Positions 17,209-28,000 are shown, numbered from the stretch's first letter. The stretch: DNA of 32,042 nt from an uncultured Muribaculaceae bacterium (GCA_947381945.1 CANCXM010000032.1:1-32042), one strand, 5' to 3'. Notes: generated from the letters alone by a model not told the origin. Numbers and translations: made by a program.

Positions 17209-19269
17209 TTACTTATAGGCAGGATGTTGGGTCAGATTGGGGTTGTCAATGAGAGGATGACCGGCGCTCTTGGCTGCGAAGGGACAAAGCTCAGTCTTAT
17301 TCTTTTCGAAACCGTAGTAGATACCTGTCGAACCGGCAACCCAGTCAGGATATTCTCCCTTATTCTCGGCACGGCCAAGAGGTTTGGTATATATAGAAGC
17401 TCCGATATTGAGAGCCGGAACAGCAGCTGCCGTATAACCGGCGCAACGACGGGAATTCTTATTATAAGTACTTGTCCAAGCCTCGAACATCTTCACGGAA
17501 TACCACATCTCTCCGTCAGCGGGTGTGATACCATGTGCAGCAAGCACTTCATTGACTTTCTTGGTGTGCTTGTTGCGGTTGGCGGCAGTATTGACCTGAG
17601 GAGTCGACGAAAGTTTGGTTATTTCATCCGGGTCAGTAATCTCGACGTAAGGCACGGTGAGGAACTTGTCGCCGTAGGTGTTGGTACACATCTCGAGTTT
17701 GACGAGGCGGATCGGAGCCACATCAGCATACTTGCCTGTACGGTCGGAGAGGTCCTTTATGTCCTGCTGATCCTGACGGATTTCCTTTTCGATGAGGTTG
17801 GTGCGGATGAGGTCGCCACGGACAACGAGCTCGTCACCGAGTTCCCATTTACGTTCCTGCATGATTGTCTCGAGGAATTCATCCTTGCTTGCTGCTGCAA
17901 TGGGGAGGTCACCGATACCAGCACGGTCACGCACGAGTTTCAGGTAGGGAGTACCTGCAGAGGGGCCGTTGAGGTAGTTCTGTGTCTCGGCATACATCAG
18001 GAGAACGTCAGCATAGCGGAGGAGGGGGACATCGACGTTGCGCTTGGCTGCAGCAAAAGGAGCGGTACACCACTGGATGCGATACTTACCGGGCATGACA
18101 CTTGAGAAGGTAGTGGCGCAGTTGGATCCGTCGAAATCGCCGGAATTCTGATAGAATGTGATAGAATAGTTACAGCAAGTGACATCGCGACGGGTGTCCT
18201 TGTCGTCAAACGACAGATAGTAGGTCGGAAGTTTGACCTGAAGGGTCTTACGGGTACCGTAGGTTCCGCCCATACATCCGGGCTGACCGTTGTAGACTCC
18301 AAAGTCGAAGTTGGTCGTTTCACCAAGACTGGCAATCTGCCACATCATTTCCTGAGAGGAAATGTTGAAGTTGCGCTGACAGTAGTTGTAGAAGAGGGTC
18401 TGGTAACCGCTCATCGAGCTGCCATCCTGAATGAGGCTGTTCTCTCCTTTCTGGATAATGTCATTGAGAGCATTGTCGGCGATGGTGTAGAGCTCGCGTA
18501 CACGGGCCTCATCATCGCGGCGCGCCATGTGGAGCGTCGAGGCATCATTTGTCTCGGTGTTCCAACGGAGCGAGTAGCCACCGGCATAGAGACAGATACG
18601 GGCAAGGATACCCTTGGCAGCCTGACGGGTCAGACGTTCGGGAGCCGAACCATATTCCGATTCGGAGAACCAGGGGAGGTCATCGACACAGGCCTGCATC
18701 TCGCCGATGATGCGGTCATAGATGCCGTCGCGGTCGGAGCGCTTGGGATACCAAGTCTCATCCTGCTCGGTGCTGATAGGGGTGAAGAGCGCGGGAACGT
18801 CGCCGTAGAAACGGATGAGCTCATTGTAGGCAAAGGCACGGATGAAAGTGACCTCGGCGATGAGGGCAGCGCGCTTGGGAGTTTCGGGAAGACCCTGCAG
18901 ACGTTCGAGAGCCACGTTGCAGGACTCGATTGTCTTGTAGGACTGCGAGTAGACGGTTGTTGCTGTGGCGGGAAGAATCACGTCGTAGGCAAAGTTTGCC
19001 GAACGGGGACGACCACCGACGAGGTCCTCCTCGCAGCTGACAGTGACACCCGGGTCAATGAAGGGACGCCAGAGTTCCGAGAAAACGAGCGAACGGTAGC
19101 AACCCTTGACGAAAAGTTCGGCCTTACCCTCGTCGGAGAACACGAAATCGAGGTCATCGGCGGTATATGAAGGCTTTTCGAGAGTATCCTCACAGGAAGT
19201 GAGCATGGGCGCGGCAGCGCCGAGAAGCATGGCTGCGGTGAGGAAACTGAATATATTTTTCTTGTTCAT
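17209..19269 (-). CDS. RagB/SusD family nutrient-binding lipoprotein (first locus)
   Basis: SusD-type proteins cap the SusC barrel on the cell surface and deliver oligosaccharides to it. The 686-residue product has a signal peptide with lipobox LTSC (lipidated Cys26). It shows SusD hallmarks: an ERLQGLPETPKRAALIAEVTFIRAFAYNELIRFYGDVP helical TPR segment near residue 125, and a LLRYADVLLMYAETQNYLNGP segment, then RDRAGIGDLP and MQERKWELGDEL, in the C-terminal half. At 686 residues it is longer than the usual 500-600; the extra length is in the C-terminal half. The start is 26 bases after the SusC stop, the usual arrangement. The substrate is inferred to be pectin-derived from the lyase gene in the same locus. 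Confidence 0.95.
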   Translation of the reverse strand: MNKKNIFSFLTAAMLLGAAAPMLTSCEDTLEKPSYTADDLDFVFSDEGKAELFVKGCYRSLVFSELWRPFIDPGVTVSCEEDLVGGRPRSANFAYDVILPATATTVYSQSYKTIESCNVALERLQGLPETPKRAALIAEVTFIRAFAYNELIRFYGDVPALFTPISTEQDETWYPKRSDRDGIYDRIIGEMQACVDDLPWFSESEYGSAPERLTRQAAKGILARICLYAGGYSLRWNTETNDASTLHMARRDDEARVRELYTIADNALNDIIQKGENSLIQDGSSMSGYQTLFYNYCQRNFNISSQEMMWQIASLGETTNFDFGVYNGQPGCMGGTYGTRKTLQVKLPTYYLSFDDKDTRRDVTCCNYSITFYQNSGDFDGSNCATTFSSVMPGKYRIQWCTAPFAAAKRNVDVPLLRYADVLLMYAETQNYLNGPSAGTPYLKLVRDRAGIGDLPIAAASKDEFLETIMQERKWELGDELVVRGDLIRTNLIEKEIRQDQQDIKDLSDRTGKYADVAPIRLVKLEMCTNTYGDKFLTVPYVEITDPDEITKLSSTPQVNTAANRNKHTKKVNEVLAAHGITPADGEMWYSVKMFEAWTSTYNKNSRRCAGYTAAAVPALNIGASIYTKPLGRAENKGEYPDWVAGSTGIYYGFEKNKTELCPFAAKSAGHPLIDNPNLTQHPAYK

Positions 19270-19295
19270 GTTAAATTCTTGATGTCAGATTAAGG

Positions 19296-22200
19296 TTAGA
19301 ACGAGAGGTTGAGACCGACAACATAGCTGCGCGACAGAGGATAGGTCGATGAATCGTAGCCGGGAGTACAGATGATGTTGTCGTTCTTGGCAGATGCGTC
19401 GGGGTCATAGCCGGAGTAACCGGTGATGGTGCAGAGGTTGTTGGCAGTGAAGTAGAGACGCAGGTTGCTGACATGGACCTTCTTCATCCACTTGGCAGGG
19501 AAGGTGTAGCCGAGTGTCACCTGAGCGAGACGGAGGTATGAACCGTCCTCGACGAAGTATGATGAAGGATAGGTGATGGTGTTGACATTGCTTGTCGAAA
19601 GCGCCCAGGTGCGTCCGGCCTCATTGGGGTTGAGTTCCTGAAGACGAGCCACATTCTTGGTCTCGCGGCCTGTCATCGGGTCAATGAGACGATAGTAGTT
19701 GTTGCCGAACTCGGTGGGGACGTTCTCGAAGGGAGCGTATGGGCTCATGGCGTGTTTGGTGGCGTTGTAAATATCGTTGCCGATATTGAACTTCATGAAC
19801 ACGTTGAGGTCGAAGCCCTTGTAGGTGAACTGGTTGTTGAAGCCACCGATTACATCGGGAGTACCGTTACCAATCTTGACGAGCTTGCGGGTGAACTGCT
19901 TGGTGCCGTCCTCATTCTCGGTATCGGCAGCAAACTTGATGTCGCCGGGCTTGGGAGTGCCGGATGCGGGGAGCACAACGCCGGGCTTGAGCGCGCCGTA
20001 GGTGCCATCCTCGTTAAGCTCGAAGTCATCAGTGGTGTAGATGCCTTCATATTTGTAGCCATACATGTCGCCGAGGCTCTCACCTACGGTAGCATAATAT
20101 GTCACTGTTCCCGAACGGTTACCGCCTGCGCCGAAAGTCTTGTGGTCCTCTCCGCTTTCAAGAGAGATAACCTTTGACTTGTTGAGCGAGACATTGAGCG
20201 AAGAGGTCCACTGGAAGTCGCGGGTAGCGATGTTGACGGTGTTAAGGGCGAATTCCCAACCGCGGTTGCGCATCTTGCCGACGTTCTGATACTGCTTGCT
20301 GTAGCCGGTAGAAGTCGGGATGACGCAGTTCATGAGCATGTCGGAAATCTGGTTGTTGTACCACTCGACGGTGAGGCTGATGCGGTTGTTGAACATACCG
20401 AGGTCAAGACCGACGTTGGTCGCGTGGAGGGTTTCCCATTTGAGATTCTTGTTGCCAAGAGTTGAGCCGACAACATAGGCGGGAGAGTTTTCGTCGTTGT
20501 CCATGGGATAGGTGGTCATCGTGGCGTTGGTCACATAGAGGTTCGAGCCGATGCCGTTGTTACCGGTGATACCGTAGCCCACACGGAACTTAAGATTGTT
20601 GAACCACTCGGCAATAGAGTTCTCACGCCAGAATTCTTCCTGCGACACACGCCATGCGGCAGAAGCAGAGGGGAAATAGCCCCACTTGTTGCCCTTGGCA
20701 AACTTCGAGCTACCGTCGGCACGCATTGTGGCGGTGAGGAGGTAGCGGTCGTCATAGCCATAGTTGACACGACCGAAGAATGAAAGCATGTTGCTCTCGG
20801 AGTAGCCTGATTCCTTGGTCTGGACTTCCACATTTTTGATGTCGTGGAGACCGTGGTTGGGATATGGGAACTTGCGGAGGGTCCAGTCGTTCTTGTCGCT
20901 CTTGTTGAAAGAGTATTCCTGACCTACCATGATGGTGAGGTCATGCTTCTCGGCGAAAGTCTTGACGAAGTTGAGGGTGTTGGAGATGTGCCAGCCCGAG
21001 CTTGAAGAATTCTTGATAGAGCCGGTCATACCGGTGTTCTCAGGGTCGGCAAGATAGCCGGTCGAACGTTCGTCGGCAAAGCTTGTGCTCTTACCCCATG
21101 AGGTGGTGTAGTTGCCCTGGGTGCGCCATGAGAAGTACTTGAGGAAGTCGATTGTGATGCCTGCGTTGACCTCGAAGCGGCGGGTATGTTTGCCGGAAGT
21201 CGATGCAAGATTCTGCACGAGGGGGTTGTTGAGGTTATAGTTGCTGTCGAGCTTCTTGAACTGGATAGAAGTCTCGGTGTTGCGTATCTCGTCCTGAGTG
21301 AAGAGCGTACCGCCGTTGATGGGCTGGAGGAGCACATAGTCCATGTGGCCGTAGCTACCGCCGCCGTGGGTCATGTTGTCATAGAAGAATGAGTTGAAGT
21401 CAACCTTCACACCCTTCCAGAGCTCGGCGTTGATTTTGGCGCGGATAGAGTTGCGGCGATAGTCGTGGTTGGCGAGAAGACCGTCCTGATTGACGTGGTT
21501 GTAGCTGAGGAGGACACGGGTCTTTTCAGTACCTGTCGAGAGCGAAACGTTGTGGTTCTGGGTTGTTGCGTGGCCGCCGAAAGCTTCGTCCTGCCAGTCG
21601 ATTGAATAGGGATTGGCAGCAAGGCCGTAGCGCTCGTCCATCGCTCCGAAGATGCCTGTGTACCATGCATCATCATTGTCATAGCTTGCGTCGTTGTAGC
21701 CGGTGGCCCATGTAGTGGTCTTGCCCTGAAGTTCGGCAAGTTCGTACTGATAGCCGACATAGTCACGTACGTTGCTCATCATGTCGAGCTTCTTCGAGAG
21801 CTTGTCGAATGAAACATAGCCGTTGTAGTCTACCTTGGTCTTGCCTGCGGCTGCCGACTTGGTGGTGATGACGATGATACCGTTTGAACCGCGCGCACCG
21901 TAGATGGCCGTGGATGATGCATCCTTAAGCACGTCGATGGTCTCAATGTCGTTGATGTCGATGTTCTGGAGCGCGTCGCTCATGGCGAAACCGTCAACGA
22001 TATATAGAGGCTTGGTGTCCTGAGTCAGCGATGCACCACCGCGGACGGTGACGTTCATCGAGGCACCGGGGGCGCCGTTCTGCGACACGATGTTGACACC
22101 CGCTGCCTTGCCCTGGAGGGCGGCTGCTGCGGAGGTCACGGGGACTTTGGCGAGCTCTGAGCCGGAGACGGAGGAGACGGCGCCGGTGAGGTCTTTTTTC

Positions 22201-22550
22201 TTGACTGTGCCGTAGCCGATGGCGACGACTTCGTCGAGGACTGTGGTGTTGTTCTCGAGGGTGACATCAATGCGGGCCTGGCCGTTGACGGGGACCTCCT
22301 TGGTGTCATAGCCGATGTAGGAGAACTGGAGAGTTGCTTTTGAGGGGACGGAAATGGAGAAGTTACCGTCGATGTCGGTTGCGACACCGTGCTGTGTTCC
22401 CTTCTGCATGACAGTAGCGCCGATAAGGGGTTCACCGGTGTTGTCGATGACAGTACCGGTCACTGTGATGTTTTGGGCGTAAACTGAAAGTGAGAAGGTC
22501 AAGGTCAGCAGCATTGCCAACCAATAACGAGTTTTCTGACTTAAATTCAT
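19296..22550 (-). CDS. SusC/RagA TonB-dependent outer-membrane receptor (first locus)
   Basis: This is the outer-membrane barrel that imports oligosaccharides with TonB energy. The chosen start, ATG 22550, gives MNLSQKTRYWLAMLLTLTFS and signal cleavage after about residue 25 (VYA/Q). The longer frame begins at a TTG (22580) that overlaps a TATATTTG sequence. A CarboxypepD_reg-like domain (TGTVIDNTGEPLIGATV, residues 31-100) is followed by the LDEVVAIGYG SusC signature (105-114) and the plug, with PLYIVDGFAM and IYGARGSNGIIVITTKS. The barrel ends in the aromatic VVGLNLSF. It is 1,084 residues, normal for the family. It has no STN domain, so it is not itself a transducer to an anti-sigma factor. 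Confidence 0.95.
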   Translation of the reverse strand: MNLSQKTRYWLAMLLTLTFSLSVYAQNITVTGTVIDNTGEPLIGATVMQKGTQHGVATDIDGNFSISVPSKATLQFSYIGYDTKEVPVNGQARIDVTLENNTTVLDEVVAIGYGTVKKKDLTGAVSSVSGSELAKVPVTSAAAALQGKAAGVNIVSQNGAPGASMNVTVRGGASLTQDTKPLYIVDGFAMSDALQNIDINDIETIDVLKDASSTAIYGARGSNGIIVITTKSAAAGKTKVDYNGYVSFDKLSKKLDMMSNVRDYVGYQYELAELQGKTTTWATGYNDASYDNDDAWYTGIFGAMDERYGLAANPYSIDWQDEAFGGHATTQNHNVSLSTGTEKTRVLLSYNHVNQDGLLANHDYRRNSIRAKINAELWKGVKVDFNSFFYDNMTHGGGSYGHMDYVLLQPINGGTLFTQDEIRNTETSIQFKKLDSNYNLNNPLVQNLASTSGKHTRRFEVNAGITIDFLKYFSWRTQGNYTTSWGKSTSFADERSTGYLADPENTGMTGSIKNSSSSGWHISNTLNFVKTFAEKHDLTIMVGQEYSFNKSDKNDWTLRKFPYPNHGLHDIKNVEVQTKESGYSESNMLSFFGRVNYGYDDRYLLTATMRADGSSKFAKGNKWGYFPSASAAWRVSQEEFWRENSIAEWFNNLKFRVGYGITGNNGIGSNLYVTNATMTTYPMDNDENSPAYVVGSTLGNKNLKWETLHATNVGLDLGMFNNRISLTVEWYNNQISDMLMNCVIPTSTGYSKQYQNVGKMRNRGWEFALNTVNIATRDFQWTSSLNVSLNKSKVISLESGEDHKTFGAGGNRSGTVTYYATVGESLGDMYGYKYEGIYTTDDFELNEDGTYGALKPGVVLPASGTPKPGDIKFAADTENEDGTKQFTRKLVKIGNGTPDVIGGFNNQFTYKGFDLNVFMKFNIGNDIYNATKHAMSPYAPFENVPTEFGNNYYRLIDPMTGRETKNVARLQELNPNEAGRTWALSTSNVNTITYPSSYFVEDGSYLRLAQVTLGYTFPAKWMKKVHVSNLRLYFTANNLCTITGYSGYDPDASAKNDNIICTPGYDSSTYPLSRSYVVGLNLSF

Positions 22551-22975
22551 ACACTCATGGTTTTTTTTAGATTTATTCAAATATATAGTTAGTTACCGCT
22601 GTGATTTTACTACGCATGTCGGGGGTCAAAGCTCACCGGAGCCGACCGTCTCTTAAGTTTTCATGGTGGTACCGGAAGACTCATCCTCCGGATTGAGTGT
22701 GATTGAATGAAGGTTATCCATCGCTGTTGTAATTATGTAGAGTGCCTTTGCTGCACTATACGCTACAAATGTACGGAGAAAAATTACCCCCCCCAAATCG
22801 TTAACTATTTTTAACAATTTTAATCTACTTAGAGTTAAATTTTAACTATATCCCCTCCTCTTTCAATTTTATTCACAGTATAGATAGGTGACGATAGGCT
22901 ATTTTCACCAAATATTCATTAACGCCACAGGGAGGATACACATTAATATTATACAATACCATAGCCGGAATCTTC
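22551..22975. other. Intergenic region: susC leader and promoter
   Basis: No gene is visible in these 425 bases. They hold the candidate promoter at 22766-22797, a leader of about 210 bases in front of susC, and an AT-rich tract (22798-22975) between the promoter and the end of the sigma factor gene. A second TAnnTTTG-like sequence (TATATTTG, 22585-22578) lies just before the susC start, without a TTTG partner. A short CCGGA/TCCGG hairpin is possible in the leader near 22671-22690. Confidence 0.6.
22766..22797 (-). promoter_or_regulatory. Candidate promoter of the first SusCD locus with a G8 tract in its spacer
   Basis: On the minus strand TTTG (22797-22794), a 20-base spacer and TACATTTG (22773-22766) match the Bacteroidetes consensus with ideal spacing. 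The G of TTTG begins a run of eight G (22794-22787), so changes in run length would change the spacer. Transcription would start near 22760, about 210 bases before the susC start. Confidence 0.7.
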
Positions 22976-23557
22976 TCAGACGGGGCGGAGCATTGCGGAG
23001 AGCATGAAGCCGATGGTGAGGATGTCGCAGTTGTCGCCCATGCTGCGGCGGAGCATTTCGAGAAGGCGGACCTTACGCTTCTTGACGGTAATCTCGGCCA
23101 CTCCGAGCGCGGCAGCTATGTCGGCGTTCTTCATTCCTTCCTCGAAGCTCATGCGGAGTAGCTGACGGTAGTCGTCGGGGAGGTTGCGGATAGCGGCATA
23201 GAGGGAGTCGAGGGTCTCATGCTCGATGAGCGCGCGGGCGGCGTCGGCCTCATGGTGCTCGGCGGTGCTGCCGGCATCGGCATAGTTGCGCATGGCCGAG
23301 AGTTTGCGGAGGGCGGAGACGGCCTTGTTGCGGATGCAGGCGAGGATATGGGCGCGCCACTGCTCGGCCGAGGTGAAGGTGGAGCGCTTCTGGAAGGCAT
23401 CGAGGACGGCATCCTGCACGCAGTCGTCGGCCATCCAGTCGAGATCGTTGCCGAGAAGCCTGGAGGCATACATGACCATTCCGGGAAAATAACGCTCGTA
23501 GAACGGCGCCATCTTCCCGGCGACAAATTTTCGGAATATCTCGTCAGACGTGTGCAC
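22976..23557 (-). CDS. ECF-type RNA polymerase sigma-70 factor (FecI/RpoE-like)
   Basis: The 193-residue protein is an extracytoplasmic-function sigma factor. Region 2 lies at about residues 18-88 (ERYFPGMVMYASRLLG, WMADDCVQDAVLDAFQKRS, RNKAVSALRK). Region 4 lies at about 115-170, with the helix-turn-helix GMKNADIAAALGVAEITVKKRK at 141-162. The start is taken as GTG 23557 (MHTSDEIF); an in-frame TAA lies about 30 bases upstream and no ATG occurs before residue 16, so an ATG start would lose the first helix of region 2. A hydrophobic C-terminal tail (DILTIGFMLSAMLRPV) extends beyond region 4. It is encoded divergently from the FecR gene, with which it presumably pairs. It probably drives transcription of SusCD genes when released. 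Confidence 0.93.
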   Translation of the reverse strand: MHTSDEIFRKFVAGKMAPFYERYFPGMVMYASRLLGNDLDWMADDCVQDAVLDAFQKRSTFTSAEQWRAHILACIRNKAVSALRKLSAMRNYADAGSTAEHHEADAARALIEHETLDSLYAAIRNLPDDYRQLLRMSFEEGMKNADIAAALGVAEITVKKRKVRLLEMLRRSMGDNCDILTIGFMLSAMLRPV

Positions 23558-23579
23558 TTTATGATTGATTCTGCGAGGA

Positions 23580-23612
23580 CAAAATTACGAAATATGTTGA
23601 TAAATCGACAAT
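23580..23612 (-). promoter_or_regulatory. Candidate promoter of the sigma factor gene
   Basis: TAATTTTG (23587-23580, minus strand) matches TAnnTTTG. A near-match ATTG (23612-23609) lies 21 bases upstream. Transcription would start near 23574, about 17 bases before the GTG start. The rest of the 298-base divergent region is AT-rich, and I found no exact consensus for the FecR gene on the plus strand. Confidence 0.5.
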
Positions 23613-23855
23613 AAAGCTGTCGAAATATCAAGATTTTATAAGTTTTTTTGAGAAAAATCAAAAAAAATTCGTCTTTCAGGATATACTTTTCAATACTCTT
23701 TGCGAATACATGATAAACAGCTTTTCTAAACTATTTTTAACCAAAATATAGTATAATATGCCCCGAAAATAGTTAAATAGCTCCTCCACACTCTTCGTAA
23801 CCATTGAAAAAGATGGTATTTAACTAAAAAATAACCAATCAATCACCTATAGAAA

Positions 23856-25022
23856 ATGCAGCGCATCAGCAGGCTCATAATCAAGAAACTGACCTCCACA
23901 CTCCCCCCCAGTGAGGAAGCCGAACTGCAGGCATGGGTCAACGAGAGTGACGAAAACCGCCGTCTCTATGCCCGCCTGACCGATCCCAAGGCTCTGCAGG
24001 AGACCCTTGCGCTCTGGCAGATGGTCGACACGGGCCGTGCCTGCCGCGACATGCAGAGTCAGGTCAACCGCATCCTCTGGCGCAGCCGTCTCACGCGCTG
24101 CATCACCATCGCAGCCATCGCCGTCTGTGTCCTTGCGATTGCCGTCCTGCTCCCCTCTGGTCCCGACATGACCGTCAGCTCCCCCGCGACTGTGGCCGAG
24201 GCCGCCGGGCCGCAGAGCGTGGCCGACATCAAGCCGGGTGTCACCGTGGCTGTCCTCTCCGATGCCGCCGGCCACAACGTGGCCCTCAACGCTTCCGACA
24301 CGGCCAAGGTTGCGACCGTCCTGCTGACCGAAACCGTCCCGGCCGACGACAATGCCCCGCGTGAGCTTTGCCTCGATGTGCCCCGCGGAGGCGAGTTCAA
24401 GGTGCAGCTTGAGGATGGCACCGAGGTGTGGCTCAACTCAGCGTCGAAGCTCCACTATCCCGACAAGTTCACGGGCGACATGCGCAAGGTGCGCATCGAG
24501 GGTGAGGCATATCTCGCCGTCGCGACCGACAGTCTCCGACCCTTCTACGTCGAGACCGACAATCAGCTCATACGCGTCTACGGAACCGCCTTCAACGTCC
24601 GCTACTATCCCGAGGAGGCAGAGGTCTTCACCACTCTCGAAGAGGGACGCATCTCGCTGCGCCGTGCCGACGATGTCGGGGGCGAGTTCTTCCTGACTCC
24701 GGGCCATCAGGCCGTTTTCGGGACCGCTGATTCTCGCGTCAACGTCCGCGAGGTCAACACCGACATTGTCACTTCCTGGCGCAAGGGCCGTTTCGTCTTC
24801 GAGGACCGCGCTCTGCTGCGCATCATGCAGGATCTCAGCCGATGGTATGACTTCGACTTCGAATTTGCCGACCCGTCGCTCCAGACCGAGGAGTTCAAGG
24901 GGAGCATCCCGCGCTATTCCGACTTCACCACCGCCATCGCCATCCTTGAGAAATGCGGAGGCATCCGTTTCTCGGTCGACGACGGCAAGGTCATCATATC
25001 CCGAGCTGTAAACACACAATAG
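23856..25022 (+). CDS. FecR-family anti-sigma factor
   Basis: The 388-residue protein spans the inner membrane and relays an outer-membrane signal to an ECF sigma factor. Residues 1-80 form the cytoplasmic sigma-binding domain (SEEAELQAWVNESDENRRLY at 19-38). A single membrane helix lies at about 82-100 (CITIAAIAVCVLAIAVLLP). The periplasmic FecR domain is clear: LDVPRGGEFKVQLEDGTEVW (173-192), LNSASKLHYPDKF, GEAYLAV and RVYGTAFNVRYY (240-251). A DUF4974 domain closes the protein (about 320-385, EDRALLRIMQDLSRWYDFDF). It contains a membrane-proximal Ala/Val/Asp-rich insertion of about 65 residues (102-166). It is followed after 56 bases by a SusC gene with an STN domain, the expected signalling partner. 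Confidence 0.95.
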   Translation: MQRISRLIIKKLTSTLPPSEEAELQAWVNESDENRRLYARLTDPKALQETLALWQMVDTGRACRDMQSQVNRILWRSRLTRCITIAAIAVCVLAIAVLLPSGPDMTVSSPATVAEAAGPQSVADIKPGVTVAVLSDAAGHNVALNASDTAKVATVLLTETVPADDNAPRELCLDVPRGGEFKVQLEDGTEVWLNSASKLHYPDKFTGDMRKVRIEGEAYLAVATDSLRPFYVETDNQLIRVYGTAFNVRYYPEEAEVFTTLEEGRISLRRADDVGGEFFLTPGHQAVFGTADSRVNVREVNTDIVTSWRKGRFVFEDRALLRIMQDLSRWYDFDFEFADPSLQTEEFKGSIPRYSDFTTAIAILEKCGGIRFSVDDGKVIISRAVNTQ

Positions 25023-25078
25023 TAACAATTTATATTATGCCAATCAACTCAGTCTTTTACCAATCATTATTATAGCAG

Positions 25079-28000
25079 ATGAAACGCAGATTATTAACTT
25101 TGCTGGTTGCGTGGATGTTAATCCCTATGGCCCTTATGGCCCGCAACTACGACATGACTTTCAATGGTGACTCACCCCAGGAGGCGTTCAAGGTCATCAA
25201 GGAAGCCACCGGCTATGAGTTTGTCTATAACAAAAACATTCTCAGTGGAATAGCCGGACGTTCCGTCACAGGCACATTCACCGACATGGCTCTCGATGCC
25301 ATTCTCAGTCAGGTGGTCGGCGATCAGCTCGGCCTCGACTATGAGATTGTCGACCAATCAATAGTCCTCTCGAAGCCCGCTGCAAAGTCTACTTCACGCG
25401 CCCAGATTACAGGCATCGTCATGGACAGCAACGGCGAGACCCTTCCCGGCGTGGCAGTCTATGAAAAGAAATCGCCCAATACCGGCACTATGACCAATAT
25501 CGACGGCGACTTCCAGCTCGCCTCAAAAGGCCGTCAGAGCGTGCAGCTCGTCTTCCAGTATGTCGGCATGAAGCGCAAGGAAGTCACCTGGTCGGGAAAG
25601 CCCCTGAAAGTCTACCTTGAGGACGACGGCAATCAGCTCGACGACGTGGTCGTCACCGGCTATCAGGTCATCGACAAGCGCGCGTCGACCTCCGCCATCA
25701 CATCCATCAAGGCTGAGGACATCCTCCGCCCCGACGCACTCTCCATCGACCAGATGCTCGAAGGCCAGGTGCCCGACCTCATGTTCATGTCCAATTCCGG
25801 TGAGTCGAACGCCGCTCCCAAGATTCGTATCCGCGGTACATCGTCAATCATCGGTAACCGTGAGCCTCTCTGGGTTGTCGACGGTATTGTCGTGAAGGAC
25901 CCCGTGCCCATCTCGCCCGACGAGCTCAACGACCCCGACTATATCAACCGCCTCGGCAACGCCATCTCCGGTCTCAATCCGCAGGACATCGAGCGTCTCG
26001 ACGTGCTGAAGGATGCCTCCGCCACAGCCCTCTACGGCACGAAGGCTGCCAACGGTGTCATCGTCATCACCACCAAGCGCGGTAAGGAGGGCAAACCCCA
26101 GATACGCTACTCCAACAATTTCACATGGAAGCGCCGCCCGCGCTACTCCGACAGCTCGGTCGACGTGCTCAACTCAAAGGAGCGCATCGCCCTGTCGAAG
26201 CAGTTGTTCAACGACCACTATGTCTATGACTCGGCCAACACCCTTGTCGGTTTCGAGGATCTTATAGACAAACTCTATGCCGGCAAAATCAATCAAAGTG
26301 AATTCGATTCTCAGCTCGCATGGTATGAGACAGTCAACACCGACTGGTTCAACCTCCTCACCCACGACAGTTTCTCGCAGCAACACACCTTGACCCTCAG
26401 CGGCGGTGGCTCACGCAGCGCCTACTATGCATCTATTGGTTTTACCGATGACGATGACATTGTCAAAGGCAACAAGAACCGACGCTACAATGCAATGATC
26501 AACCTCGATGTAAATTTTGCATCATGGCTGACAGCCACTTTCGGACTTAACGGCTCTATCTCTGACCGCGATTACTATCAGAGCTCGCTGTCGCCTCTTC
26601 AGTATGCCTACCGTGCCAGCCGCGCCATCCCCGCTTTTGATGGCGATGGAAACTATCATTTTTACAAACAACGTGAGTATCAGAAGTCAGGATACCTGTT
26701 CAATATACTCAACGAACTTGACAATAGTGGAGTTGAGCAGAACGGCAACCAGTTATCCTTCAACGCGAACTTCCGCTTCCATCTCACCAGCTGGCTCTCA
26801 GCCAACGCCATTTTCTCTTATTCGGCATCCAATACCGACATTAACAGCTATTGGGGCGCACAGACCTACTATGCAGCCAAGTTACGTGGATGTGATTACG
26901 GAGAAACGGCACCAGAAGACAGCGCAATGCCTCAGGGTGGCGAGCTGACCCATACTTCAACTGACCTCCGCAGTTGGACTGCCCGTCTGCAGCTCGACTG
27001 GAACAAATACTTCAACGATGACATCCATAATTTCAGCGGTGGTATCGGCTTCGAAGCATCTTCTGACAACTACAAGGGCTACGGTAACACCTCTCGCGGT
27101 TACTTCCCCGAACGAGGCATGAGTTTCGCGCAGGGTATCGACCTTACCAAGTACACTAACTATGCCTCATGGCTTGCAGGAAACACCCCCGTCCTGACAA
27201 ACAGCAAGGAGAATGTCCTTTCTGCCTACATCACTGCAAGCTACAACTGGAAGCGACTCATCTTCGTCAATGCCAACGCCCGTGTCGACGGCTCAAACAG
27301 TTTCGGTGACCGTGCCAACGACAAGCTGCTCCCCATCTGGTCTGTTTCAGGTTCATTCGATGCCGCCCAGCTCGATTTCTTCAAACAGCTCACTTGGCTC
27401 GACTACTTCTCAATCAAGGGCAGCTACGGTTTCCAGGGCAACATGCTCTCCAACCAGTCCCCTGTCATGATCATCCGCAAAGGATCCTTCGATGATTTCT
27501 ATGGCGAATATGTTTCCACTGTCGAGCGCAACCCCAACCCCGACCTTCGTTGGGAAAAGACCACGAGCTATAACCTCGGTTTCGAATGGGGCTTCTTCAA
27601 CCGCAAGCTTCAGCTCGACGCGTCAATCTATTGGAAGCACACAAAGGATGCTTTCATGTCAAAGACAATATCCACCATCAACGGATATGAATCATACATC
27701 GTCAACGGTGGTGACATCGACAACAACGGTTACTCCATCGGCATCACTGTCCGCCCCATCGACACCCGCGACTGGCAGTGGAGCATCTCGACCAATTTCT
27801 CCCGAGCAATCAACAAAATCAAGAGTCTTCCCGCAGGTGAATCCTACGAACTCAATGACTTCCTCAACGGCAACGCCATCGTCAAGGGTCAACCCGTCGG
27901 AACCTTCTATTCCTACAAGTTCCTTGGCCTTAGTCCTGTCGACGGCGGCCCGATGTTCGACGACTGGTTCGACCACACCGAAGACCTCAAGGGTCTCAGC

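Noticed and set aside
17224..19170. Two long plus-strand frames opposite the first SusD gene
   Set aside because: Both are shadows of a clear SusD coding sequence with a lipobox and conserved helices.
22576..22590. TTG start for the first SusC at 22580
   Set aside because: The codon overlaps a promoter-like TATATTTG, and the downstream ATG at 22550 gives a standard signal peptide.
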